DNA of 26,268 bases from CAYUXU01 sp964489695. GTDB lineage: Bacteria > Bacillota_I > Bacilli_A > Erysipelotrichales > Erysipelotrichaceae. Below, one piece after another: positions 15,563-21,919 of this stretch. The stretch covers positions 1 through 26,268 of the forward strand of contig CAZAZP010000014.1 of NCBI GenBank assembly GCA_964489695.1. The letters run 5' to 3'. Position 1 is the first letter of the stretch. Every line of letters begins with the position of its first letter. Position numbers and translations under genes: made by a program. Under the pieces are notes generated by a model that did no database searches, was not told the origin of the DNA, and saw only the letters and a program-made list of their open reading frames with translations.

Positions 15563-16339
15563 TTAAATTGCTATTTTCTGCGGTTGACCTTGTTGAAAAA
15601 CTGTTAAATACTTAATTTTATGTTGCTTTAAGACTTGAAACGCTTCTTCAAAACAATAACGATAATAGCTGGTAGAATGAGCATCCGAACTCACCACAAA
15701 CATTTCCCCACCCAACTCTTGATAAATATCAATCGCATAATGGTAAAGTGCTAACTTATCATAATCATACATACTCCGGGTATTTAACTCTAACGCAATT
15801 CCCTTCTTTATCGCTAATTTAAAAATATCAACTAAGTAAGGGGTAGCTAGTTTAATAAAGTCAGCTTCACTAATACTTACTAACCTAATCCCAAAATCAA
15901 AATGGGCTAACACATTAACTGCATGAAAGTCTTGGATACCTGCCCACATTAACTCTAAGTATTCTATTAATAATGCTTTAGGGTCTTTTTTTAACACAAT
16001 TGGATCAAGAAAACTATATTCTTCCGTTTGATGAAAACTTAATAATTTTATATCAAACTCTTTATTAGCTAAAAAATCTAAATTTCGGCTTTGAATAGAT
16101 TTTAAATAACCAATTTCTATCCCGGCTAATAACTGGACTTGACTAATCGCACTTAACTCCTTTAACTCTTGACGATAAGCCGGATAATCAAACAAACAGT
16201 CATAGCCAACCCGAATATTTCTGAGATCTAAATGTTCCGTCGTGACTAAAAAGTCATTCGCCAACGCTAAATAGTTTTTTAATTGTTCTCTTGAATCATA
16301 CGAATAATTAGTATGCAAGTGTTGATCGTAATATCGCAT
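15563..16339 (-). CDS. PHP-domain phosphoesterase (HisJ-like)
   Basis: A 258-residue PHP-family metal-dependent phosphoesterase. Metal ligands can be read in order: H7 and H9 (DQHLHTNYS), H36 (TTEHLD), E75 (GIEIGY), H103 (LSFHQ), H146 (VLAHFD), D219 and H221 (SSDAHS). This matches histidinol-phosphatases of the HisJ/HisK group, but many such proteins annotated as HisJ act on other substrates and no his gene is nearby, so I leave the symbol blank. AGAGGTG precedes the ATG. The gene runs into the T-box operon on the same strand without a terminator between them, so read-through into the leader is possible. Confidence 0.85.
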   Translation of the reverse strand: MRYYDQHLHTNYSYDSREQLKNYLALANDFLVTTEHLDLRNIRVGYDCLFDYPAYRQELKELSAISQVQLLAGIEIGYLKSIQSRNLDFLANKEFDIKLLSFHQTEEYSFLDPIVLKKDPKALLIEYLELMWAGIQDFHAVNVLAHFDFGIRLVSISEADFIKLATPYLVDIFKLAIKKGIALELNTRSMYDYDKLALYHYAIDIYQELGGEMFVVSSDAHSTSYYRYCFEEAFQVLKQHKIKYLTVFQQGQPQKIAI

Positions 16340-16357
16340 CTTTCACCTCTGCCTATT

Positions 16358-16386
16358 AGCATAACTCATCTTTACTGACTTAGCAA
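16358..16386 (-). promoter_or_regulatory. Weak candidate promoter for the PHP gene
   Basis: On the minus strand TTGCTA (16381-16386), a 17-nt spacer and TATGCT (16358-16363) each match four of six consensus bases. It lies about 20 nt upstream of the PHP start. Spacing is right but both boxes are weak. Confidence 0.35.
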
Positions 16387-16405
16387 TTATCCTACCTAAA
16401 CTAAA

Positions 16406-16434
16406 TTGACTAACTGCCTAAATAATGCTAAAAT
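16406..16434 (+). promoter_or_regulatory. SigA-type promoter of the feoA-feoB operon
   Basis: TTGACT (16406-16411), a 17-nt spacer and TAAAAT (16429-16434). Transcription would start near 16441, leaving a leader of about 75 nt that contains two palindromes before feoA. Confidence 0.75.
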
Positions 16435-16442
16435 AAAGCCAC

Positions 16443-16458
16443 GTTAGCTATGGCTAAC
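16443..16458 (+). promoter_or_regulatory. Inverted repeat in the feo leader (first)
   Basis: GTTAGC, a TATG centre and GCTAAC form a perfect 6-bp inverted repeat just downstream of the predicted transcription start. It could be a small RNA hairpin or a repressor operator. The half sites recall the inner part of DtxR/IdeR boxes, but the spacing is wider, so the regulator is not identified. Confidence 0.4.
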
Positions 16459-16472
16459 TGGAAGCTAATTAT

Positions 16473-16487
16473 CAGTAGTAACTACTG
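16473..16487 (+). promoter_or_regulatory. 7-1-7 palindrome in the feo leader, candidate metalloregulator operator
   Basis: CAGTAGTAACTACTG is a perfect palindrome with 7-bp arms and one central base, the architecture of Fur-family boxes. The bases differ from the classical Fur, PerR and Zur consensus. It lies about 30 nt downstream of the -10 of an iron-uptake operon, where a bound repressor would block transcription. Confidence 0.45.
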
Positions 16488-16517
16488 TAACATACTATAG
16501 AAAGCATAGGCAAAGTG

Positions 16518-16748
16518 ATGACAACCTTAAACATGATTAAACCTGCAAGTTGTGTGATTACCGTTAAAGTTCTCGGTACCGGAAAACTCCGCCGCCGCTT
16601 ATTGGATATGGGATTAACAAAAGGCACGAAAATCTATGTCAAAAAGGTCGCTCCGTTAGGTGACCCAATTGAAATCACGTTACGTGGTTATGATTTATCT
16701 TTACGCAAAGATGAAGCTGCCTTTATTCAAGTTATTGCTGAACAATAA
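16518..16748 (+). CDS. feoA: Ferrous iron transport protein FeoA
   Basis: A 76-residue cytoplasmic SH3-like protein that assists FeoB. Family features: LGTGKLRRRLLDMGLTKGTKIYVKKVAPLGDPIEITLRGYDLSLRKDEAAFI. The exact start is uncertain: GTG 16515, ATG 16518 and ATG 16533 are all in frame. I prefer ATG 16518 because the best purine-rich stretch (AGG at 16508-16510) lies 7 nt before it, though this site is weak. feoB begins 24 nt downstream. Confidence 0.92.
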   Translation: MTTLNMIKPASCVITVKVLGTGKLRRRLLDMGLTKGTKIYVKKVAPLGDPIEITLRGYDLSLRKDEAAFIQVIAEQ

Positions 16749-16772
16749 CTTTTAGAAGCTTTTAGGATTATT

Positions 16773-18770
16773 ATGTCATTAACTATCGCATTAGTGGGGA
16801 ACCCTAATAGTGGTAAGACTTCGTTATTCAATCAATTAACCGGGAAGAATCAATCGGTTGGTAATTGGCCTGGTGTAACCATCGAAAAGAAAGCTGGTCA
16901 ATATTTAAACAACCAACAAATAACGATTGTTGATTTACCCGGGATTTACTCGTTAACTCCCTATTCAGCTGAAGAAGTCATTGCGCGGAATTTTCTTTTA
17001 ACTTCCTCAGTCGATGTCATTATTAACATCGTTGACGCCACCAGTTTAGAGCGAAGTCTATATCTAACGACCCAATTATTAGAATTGGGGATTCCAACGA
17101 TTATCGCTTTAAATATGATGGATTTAGTCAATAAAATCACCCACAAGAAATTAGACTTAAAGCGTTTCCAAACGTTGTTTCCAACTCCTATTATTCCCAT
17201 CTCAGCACTAAAACGCCAAGGCATTAAAAATTTAATGCAAACAGCGCTGCAACAAACTCCTAATACCGTAATTAATATTGATTTTTATCAACCACCAGTT
17301 GAAACCAAACTACAAGCAATTAAACAAACATTAAACTTAACTACGAAAACTTGGCGCTTTTTTGCGGTGAAGTATTTGGAAAATGATGAAGAAATTCTCT
17401 TAGATTACCCCATCAAAACCAACCAGCAACGTTTAATCCAAAGTAAACAGACAGCTTTGGAAACTGAGTTTCAAGATGATATCGAAAGTATTATTGCCGA
17501 CCAAAGATATCAATACATCACTAGTATCTGCTCGTTAATCAGCCAAAGCCCAGCCCAAGCCCCTTTAAGTCACTCTGATAAAATCGATCGGATTGTTACT
17601 TCCCGTTTATTAGGTTTCCCGATTTTTATCTTAGTCATGTTTAGTTTATATTATTTAACCGTGGGACCACTCGGTAGTTTCTTTACCGAATTAATTGAAG
17701 ACCAACTGGTGCCTAGTCTAACTTCAGGTATAAGTCAGTTATTAACTACCTTAAATGTCTCTTGGTGGTTAAAAGGATTATTAGTCGATGGTTTACTAGC
17801 TGGTATCGGGACCGTGGTGGCGTTTGTACCCCAAATCTTTATTCTCTTCTTTTTGATTTCAATTTTAGAAGATACTGGCTATATGGCCCGCATTGCTTTT
17901 ATCTTAGATCGGATGTTTCGAAAATTTGGGTTATCGGGTAAATCATTTATCCCAATGCTCATTGGTTCTGGTTGCAGTGTCCCTGGGATTATGGCAACCC
18001 GTACGATTGAAAGCGAAAGCGATCGCAAGCTCACAATTATGTTAACGCCCTTTATTATTTGTAGTGCTAAGTTACCCATCTTTACTTTACTAATTAGCGC
18101 TTTATTCCCCAACCAACCTTGGCTATTAACCGTCTTTTACTTTACTGGTATTATCTTGATAATCTTTTCTGGTTGGCTCTTAAAACGCTTACCTTATTTT
18201 AAAGGTCAAACTAGTCCCTTTGTGATGGAATTACCCACTTATCGCTGGCCCCAATTCCACAATGTTTTAAAGCGTGCTACCCAACAAGCCCAAGTCTTTT
18301 TAAGCCAAGCTAGCACAGTAATCTTTTTAGCTAGTGGAATTATCTGGTTCTTAAGTTCTTTTAACTTTAACTTACAAAACGTCACTCCCGAGGCTAGTAT
18401 TTTAGCTAACTTAGGTCAAGCCTTAGCCTTTCTCTTTCAACCCGTTGGCTTTGGTAATTGGCCACTAACCGTCGCGTTATTATCCGGTATTTTGGCGAAA
18501 GAAACAATCGTAGCGACCTTAGGTATTTTACTAGGTTTTTTATACCCTGCTTTACCATTAGTTAAAGCCTTACCGCTATTAATTACGCCCTTACAAGCTT
18601 ATAGCTTTTTGATTTTTATTTTATTCTCAGCTCCGTGTTTCTCGACGATGGTAGCTACCCGCCGTGAAATGGGTAGCTTAAAATGGACGGTTTTAACCAT
18701 TGCTTTCCAAACTGGCGTAGCTTATCTGCTTTCGTTATTAGTTTATCAACTTGGTAGTTTCTGGTTATAA
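16773..18770 (+). CDS. feoB: Ferrous iron transporter FeoB
   Basis: FeoB is the membrane Fe2+ transporter with an N-terminal GTPase. The 665-residue protein shows G1 GNPNSGKT (residues 8-15), the G2 region NWPGVTIEKKAG, G3 DLPGIYSL, G4 NMMD and G5 SALK, then a helical linker and about eight or more membrane segments from residue 275. Two Gate motifs are present: GSGCSVPGIMATRT and SAPCFSTMVATRR, each with the conserved cysteine. Length is usual for Firmicutes FeoB without a fused FeoC. AGGA lies 5 nt before the ATG. It is the middle gene of feoA-feoB-Cys-rich protein. Confidence 0.97.
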   Translation: MSLTIALVGNPNSGKTSLFNQLTGKNQSVGNWPGVTIEKKAGQYLNNQQITIVDLPGIYSLTPYSAEEVIARNFLLTSSVDVIINIVDATSLERSLYLTTQLLELGIPTIIALNMMDLVNKITHKKLDLKRFQTLFPTPIIPISALKRQGIKNLMQTALQQTPNTVINIDFYQPPVETKLQAIKQTLNLTTKTWRFFAVKYLENDEEILLDYPIKTNQQRLIQSKQTALETEFQDDIESIIADQRYQYITSICSLISQSPAQAPLSHSDKIDRIVTSRLLGFPIFILVMFSLYYLTVGPLGSFFTELIEDQLVPSLTSGISQLLTTLNVSWWLKGLLVDGLLAGIGTVVAFVPQIFILFFLISILEDTGYMARIAFILDRMFRKFGLSGKSFIPMLIGSGCSVPGIMATRTIESESDRKLTIMLTPFIICSAKLPIFTLLISALFPNQPWLLTVFYFTGIILIIFSGWLLKRLPYFKGQTSPFVMELPTYRWPQFHNVLKRATQQAQVFLSQASTVIFLASGIIWFLSSFNFNLQNVTPEASILANLGQALAFLFQPVGFGNWPLTVALLSGILAKETIVATLGILLGFLYPALPLVKALPLLITPLQAYSFLIFILFSAPCFSTMVATRREMGSLKWTVLTIAFQTGVAYLLSLLVYQLGSFWL

Positions 18771-18787
18771 GTCGAAAAGAGGTCTTC

Positions 18788-18976
18788 ATGCAATTTATTG
18801 ATTTAATTATTTTAATTCCTATCATCCTACTTGTTGGATATCTCGTTAAAGCGAAACTAAAACAGCGCCAAATTGCGAAAGAATGTGGCGACTGCAGTAG
18901 CTGTTCGGGTTGTTTTGTGGTCTATCAAAAATATCTAGCTGACCGTGCTAATCAGAAAATCTCTGACTCTAAATAA
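18788..18976 (+). CDS. FeoB-associated Cys-rich membrane protein
   Basis: A 62-residue protein with one N-terminal membrane helix (IDLIILIPIILLVGYLVKA) followed by a basic stretch and a cysteine cluster CGDCSSCSGC (four cysteines spaced CxxCxxCxxC, about residues 36-45). This is the small FeoB-partner family found behind feoB in many Firmicutes. The cysteines may handle iron or sense redox state; its role is not settled. AGAGGT precedes the ATG. The stop codon is followed immediately by the stop of the convergent tag gene, with no gap. Confidence 0.88.
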   Translation: MQFIDLIILIPIILLVGYLVKAKLKQRQIAKECGDCSSCSGCFVVYQKYLADRANQKISDSK

Positions 18977-19537
18977 TTATTTTTGATATTTAAAGCAACT
19001 AATTAAATGATTATTTAAAATACCAACCGCCTCTAAATAAGAGTAAATAATGGTTGGACCAACAAACTTAAAACCAAATGATTTAAGTTCTTGGCTAATC
19101 GCCACGGATAAAGCTGAACTCGTTGGTACTTCAGCAGCCATAGTATAATGTCCCAAAATGGGTTGATAAGCCACTTTTGACCAGAGAAAATTATCTATCG
19201 ACTGATACTTTTGACATAATTTATAATAACCCAAAGCATTAGCTTTCGCAGCTTTAATCTTTAATGTATTCCGGATAATTTCCGGATTTTCTTTTAGTTT
19301 GGCAAATTTTTCTTCATCATAATGGATTAGCTTAGCTGGATCAAAATTATCGTAGGCTAATAGTAACGCTGGTTTCTTTTTTAAAATTAAATCCCAACTT
19401 AAACCAGCTTGTTGACCTTCCAACATTAACATTTGAAATAAGAATAATTCATCATGACTAGGGCTACCCCAGTTTTGATCATGATAAATTCTAGCTAGTT
19501 CAGATTGATTGGCCCACGGGCAACGAACTTTATCCAT
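18977..19537 (-). CDS. tag: DNA-3-methyladenine glycosylase I
   Basis: A 186-residue HhH-type glycosylase that excises 3-methyladenine from DNA. Family signatures: RCPWANQSELARIYHDQNWG at the N terminus, MLEGQQAGLSWDLILKKK, and FGFKFVGPTIIYSYLEAVGILNNHLISCF near the C terminus. The zinc-snap ligands are C6 and H19 with a C-terminal His and Cys (NNHLISC). GGAGGAG lies just before the ATG, with tight spacing. The nearest upstream element on the same strand is a terminator that ends 3 nt before this ribosome site, so expression must come by read-through or from a promoter inside the tRNA region. Confidence 0.94.
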   Translation of the reverse strand: MDKVRCPWANQSELARIYHDQNWGSPSHDELFLFQMLMLEGQQAGLSWDLILKKKPALLLAYDNFDPAKLIHYDEEKFAKLKENPEIIRNTLKIKAAKANALGYYKLCQKYQSIDNFLWSKVAYQPILGHYTMAAEVPTSSALSVAISQELKSFGFKFVGPTIIYSYLEAVGILNNHLISCFKYQK

Positions 19538-19548
19538 ACTCCTCCGAT

Positions 19549-19574
19549 AAAAAAAGATGTCGCTTCACATCTTT
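19549..19574 (-). terminator. Intrinsic terminator after tRNA-Arg
   Basis: On the minus strand AAAGATGT, a 6-nt loop and ACATCTTT form an 8-bp stem followed by a run of T. It lies 7 nt beyond the CCA end of tRNA-Arg and directly in front of the tag ribosome site. Confidence 0.85.
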
Positions 19575-19581
19575 CTCTAAT

Positions 19582-19658
19582 TGGCGTGCTCGACAGGACT
19601 CGAACCTGCAACCTTTTGAATCGGAATCAAATGCGCTATCCGATTGCGCCACGAGCAC
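19582..19658 (-). tRNA. tRNA-Arg (anticodon CCG)
   Basis: A 77-nt tRNA. The acceptor pairs GTGCTCG with CGAGCAC, discriminator G, and CCA is encoded. The D stem is GCGC/GCGC. The anticodon stem is TTTGA/TCAAA with loop TTCCGAT, giving anticodon CCG, which reads the Arg codon CGG. The T arm is GCAGG-TTCGAGT-CCTGT. The 5' end lies 7 nt after the uppP stop, so it is probably on the uppP transcript. Confidence 0.95.
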
Positions 19659-19665
19659 AACACTA

Positions 19666-20484
19666 TTACAACATATAAAAATATACCAAAATAATGATAC
19701 CTAATGCAATACGATAATAACCAAATAGCTTAAAATCATGTCTTCTTAAGTAAGTTAACAACATTTTTATCACCACAATTGAGACAAAAAACGCCACCAA
19801 AAATCCAGTCGCTAAAATCATTGTTTCTTGATTACTAAAGCTCCAACCATATTTTATCAGTTTTAATAAACTCGCCCCAAACATGGCCGGAATAGCTAAG
19901 AAAAATGAAAACTCAGCTGCGGTTTTGCGTTCTGTCTGTAGTAACGTCGCGCCTAAAATAGTTGAACCCGAACGCGAAGTACCCGGAATAACCGCTAAGA
20001 CTTGAAAACAACCGATTAAAAACGCATCAAGGAAGTTTAATTGTTTTAATGAATTGATCCGATTCCGTTTCCGCCTCGATTCCATCCAAATAAACAAGGT
20101 ACCATAAACAATTAATGCAATCGCAATTACCGTGATATCATGATAAAACAAAGCTTCAATCTTCTCTTCAAAAAATACCCCAACTAACGCGATTGGGACA
20201 CTAGCTAACGCAATCTTAAACCAGAGTGCCCAAGTATTTTTCCGTTCGGTTAGAGTCTTTTTCCGACTAAATGGATTAAGTTGGTAAAAATAAAGAATTA
20301 CTACCGCTAGGATTGAACCTAATTGGATCACAACCAAAAACACTTTTAAGAAGTTAGCTGTTACGTTTAAGGCAAAAAACTCATTGAAAAGCAACATATG
20401 ACCAGTGCTACTAATGGGTAGCCATTCAGTAATACCTTGAATAATCCCTAAGATTATGGCTTTAACGATTTCAATATATTCCAC
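19666..20484 (-). CDS. uppP: Undecaprenyl-diphosphate phosphatase (UppP/BacA)
   Basis: UppP dephosphorylates undecaprenyl pyrophosphate, regenerating the lipid carrier for peptidoglycan and other wall polymers, and its overproduction gives bacitracin resistance. The 272-residue membrane protein has about eight hydrophobic segments and both catalytic motifs: GIIQGITEWLPISSTGH (residues 13-29) and the PGTSRSG loop (near 167-173). The start is GTG (20482-20484) with GGAGGTG 5 nt upstream. It lies between two tRNA genes on the same strand. The 46-nt gap from tRNA-Val has no promoter that I can see, which suggests a joint transcript. Confidence 0.96.
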   Translation of the reverse strand: MEYIEIVKAIILGIIQGITEWLPISSTGHMLLFNEFFALNVTANFLKVFLVVIQLGSILAVVILYFYQLNPFSRKKTLTERKNTWALWFKIALASVPIALVGVFFEEKIEALFYHDITVIAIALIVYGTLFIWMESRRKRNRINSLKQLNFLDAFLIGCFQVLAVIPGTSRSGSTILGATLLQTERKTAAEFSFFLAIPAMFGASLLKLIKYGWSFSNQETMILATGFLVAFFVSIVVIKMLLTYLRRHDFKLFGYYRIALGIIILVYFYML

Positions 20485-20512
20485 TAACTCACCTCCACTG
20501 GCGTTGGTTAGT

Positions 20513-20535
20513 CACCATTTTTTAGCTAAATGGTG
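20513..20535 (-). other. Hairpin overlapping the CCA end of tRNA-Val
   Basis: CACCATTT (minus strand, 20535-20528) pairs with AAATGGTG (20520-20513). The left arm includes the encoded CCA end and discriminator of tRNA-Val. There is no T run after it, so it is unlikely to be an efficient terminator; it may affect 3' processing. Confidence 0.5.
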
Positions 20536-20605
20536 GTCGCTAAGGGATTTGAACCCCTGACCCTCTGCACGTCAAGCAGATGCTCTCCCACTGAGCTAAG
20601 CGACC
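20531..20605 (-). tRNA. tRNA-Val (anticodon GAC)
   Basis: A 75-nt tRNA. The acceptor pairs GGTCGCT with AGCGACC, discriminator A, and CCA is encoded. The D stem is GCTC/GAGC. The anticodon stem is TCTGC/GCAGA with loop TTGACGT, giving anticodon GAC (Val codons GTC and GTT). The T arm is AGGGG-TTCAAAT-CCCTT. A TATTATAC stretch just upstream could be a -10, but I see no matching -35; transcription from the femAB side is also possible. Confidence 0.95.
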
Positions 20606-20659
20606 ACAGTATAATACTACCAAATTTCACTAGTTAATACAAAGTATATTACGCTTAAT

Positions 20660-21919
20660 TTACCTAGTCAAAAGTCTTTTTAGTTTCCGAATAACTCGGG
20701 ATACTAAAACATCTAGTTTTCGATAAAGACGATACCGGTTGGATTGATAAAGATAATCAAACTCACCAAGATATTCGATATAATCGCCTCCAAAACTCTT
20801 TTTAAATTCATGTAAGCCATAATATAAATCATCTTTATTGGTTGCCCCCGAAATACCTTCAAAATCATAGGACTTAATCCCTAAGCCTTTTAGATCAGTA
20901 ATGGCTTGTTGGTGTAAGGCCCAAGCAATTTTAAAGTTACTCGTTAATTTTAAGGTATACATATAAACGTTAAAAGCTTTTTGGCCACTGATAATAATGA
21001 ACTTCGCCCCTAACACTAGTTCTTCTACCTCAGCATAACCATTATCTTTCAGCCAAGCTATTTCTTTTTCTAACGAGGCGATCGTTAGTTGATATTCTTT
21101 CGCTAAGCCTTTTTTTAACTCTGGTTTATTTATTGCTTGTTTCAAATTTTCAATCTCTTGTTCAAGCTGAACTAAACAAGCCTTAAAGTTTACTTTGACT
21201 TGGTATAATCGGACATTTGGATAAAACGCTTGATACATGGCTTGAAAATAGGCCAGAGGCTTGGGTTTAAAGCCTTCTTGTTTAGCCAAATCCAATTGGT
21301 AGTGATGCAGTGCTTCTATCCCGGCTAAGCCAACTTCACTTACTTCCAGTTGGCGTAACTCATTTTTACTAGCATTAATCCGGTAACGTTTGATACCTTG
21401 ATAAATATCCGTTAACGCTGGAGTTAAATCTAAAATATAAGTAAAACGGGAGAGCCAGTTACCTGAATAACCATAGCGATAACCTAAATGTTGAAAACCA
21501 AAACTAACTAAATCAGCGGTAATATATTCATGATTAAAACCATCAGGTATTACTTGACCATTTTTATCATGTTCTAATCGTTGCACATTGGGATCAATCC
21601 GAAAAAAAGTTACCTTCAGACTTCGAACAAATTCAATTAAACTTTCACTTAAGAATTTTAATAATTCGTGGTTATCATAATCTACGTTATAACCATAGGG
21701 CACATAAGCAAAACTACCGTACAAATAGTTTAATTTCTTCCGTTGTAATAAAGCGGTCGCGACGACTTTCCCGTCTTCTTTGACGCCACATAACCAATAC
21801 TCAAATCCATCGCGGGTTTTAAATTCCCCAAATTCTGCAGTTTTTAGATAGTGATGATATGGGCACTGGAGCGCAAACTCATTAAACTCAGTTTTCGTCA
21901 AATTGGTATAAAATTTCAT
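20660..21919 (-). CDS. FemAB-family peptidoglycan bridge aminoacyltransferase (downstream copy)
   Basis: A 419-residue FemA/FemX/MurM-type transferase, predicted to add an amino acid from aminoacyl-tRNA to the lipid II stem peptide. It shows two GNAT-like halves (YHHYLKTAEFGEFKTRDGFEYWLCGV ... FRIDPNVQ; later KFIIISGQKAFNVYMYTLKLTSNFK and YDFEGISGATNKDDLYYGLHEFKKSFGGDYIEYLGEFD). A predicted coiled-coil arm lies at about residues 245-292 (CLVQLEQEIENLKQAI...ASLEKEIAWLKDN), as in FemA and FemX. The C-terminal GxxEFKKxFGGxxxEYxGEFD stretch is family-typical. The start ATG overlaps the stop of the upstream paralogue (ATGA). Amino acid and bridge position are unknown. Confidence 0.9.
   Translation of the reverse strand: MKFYTNLTKTEFNEFALQCPYHHYLKTAEFGEFKTRDGFEYWLCGVKEDGKVVATALLQRKKLNYLYGSFAYVPYGYNVDYDNHELLKFLSESLIEFVRSLKVTFFRIDPNVQRLEHDKNGQVIPDGFNHEYITADLVSFGFQHLGYRYGYSGNWLSRFTYILDLTPALTDIYQGIKRYRINASKNELRQLEVSEVGLAGIEALHHYQLDLAKQEGFKPKPLAYFQAMYQAFYPNVRLYQVKVNFKACLVQLEQEIENLKQAINKPELKKGLAKEYQLTIASLEKEIAWLKDNGYAEVEELVLGAKFIIISGQKAFNVYMYTLKLTSNFKIAWALHQQAITDLKGLGIKSYDFEGISGATNKDDLYYGLHEFKKSFGGDYIEYLGEFDYLYQSNRYRLYRKLDVLVSRVIRKLKRLLTR

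Noticed and set aside
15563..16339. Firm assignment as histidinol-phosphatase hisJ of a histidine system linked to the T-box
   Set aside because: No his genes are present, and the T-box discriminator pairing does not fit tRNA-His.
16961..18112. Minus-strand frames opposite feoB
   Set aside because: Antisense of the GTPase and Gate regions of FeoB, without start signals.
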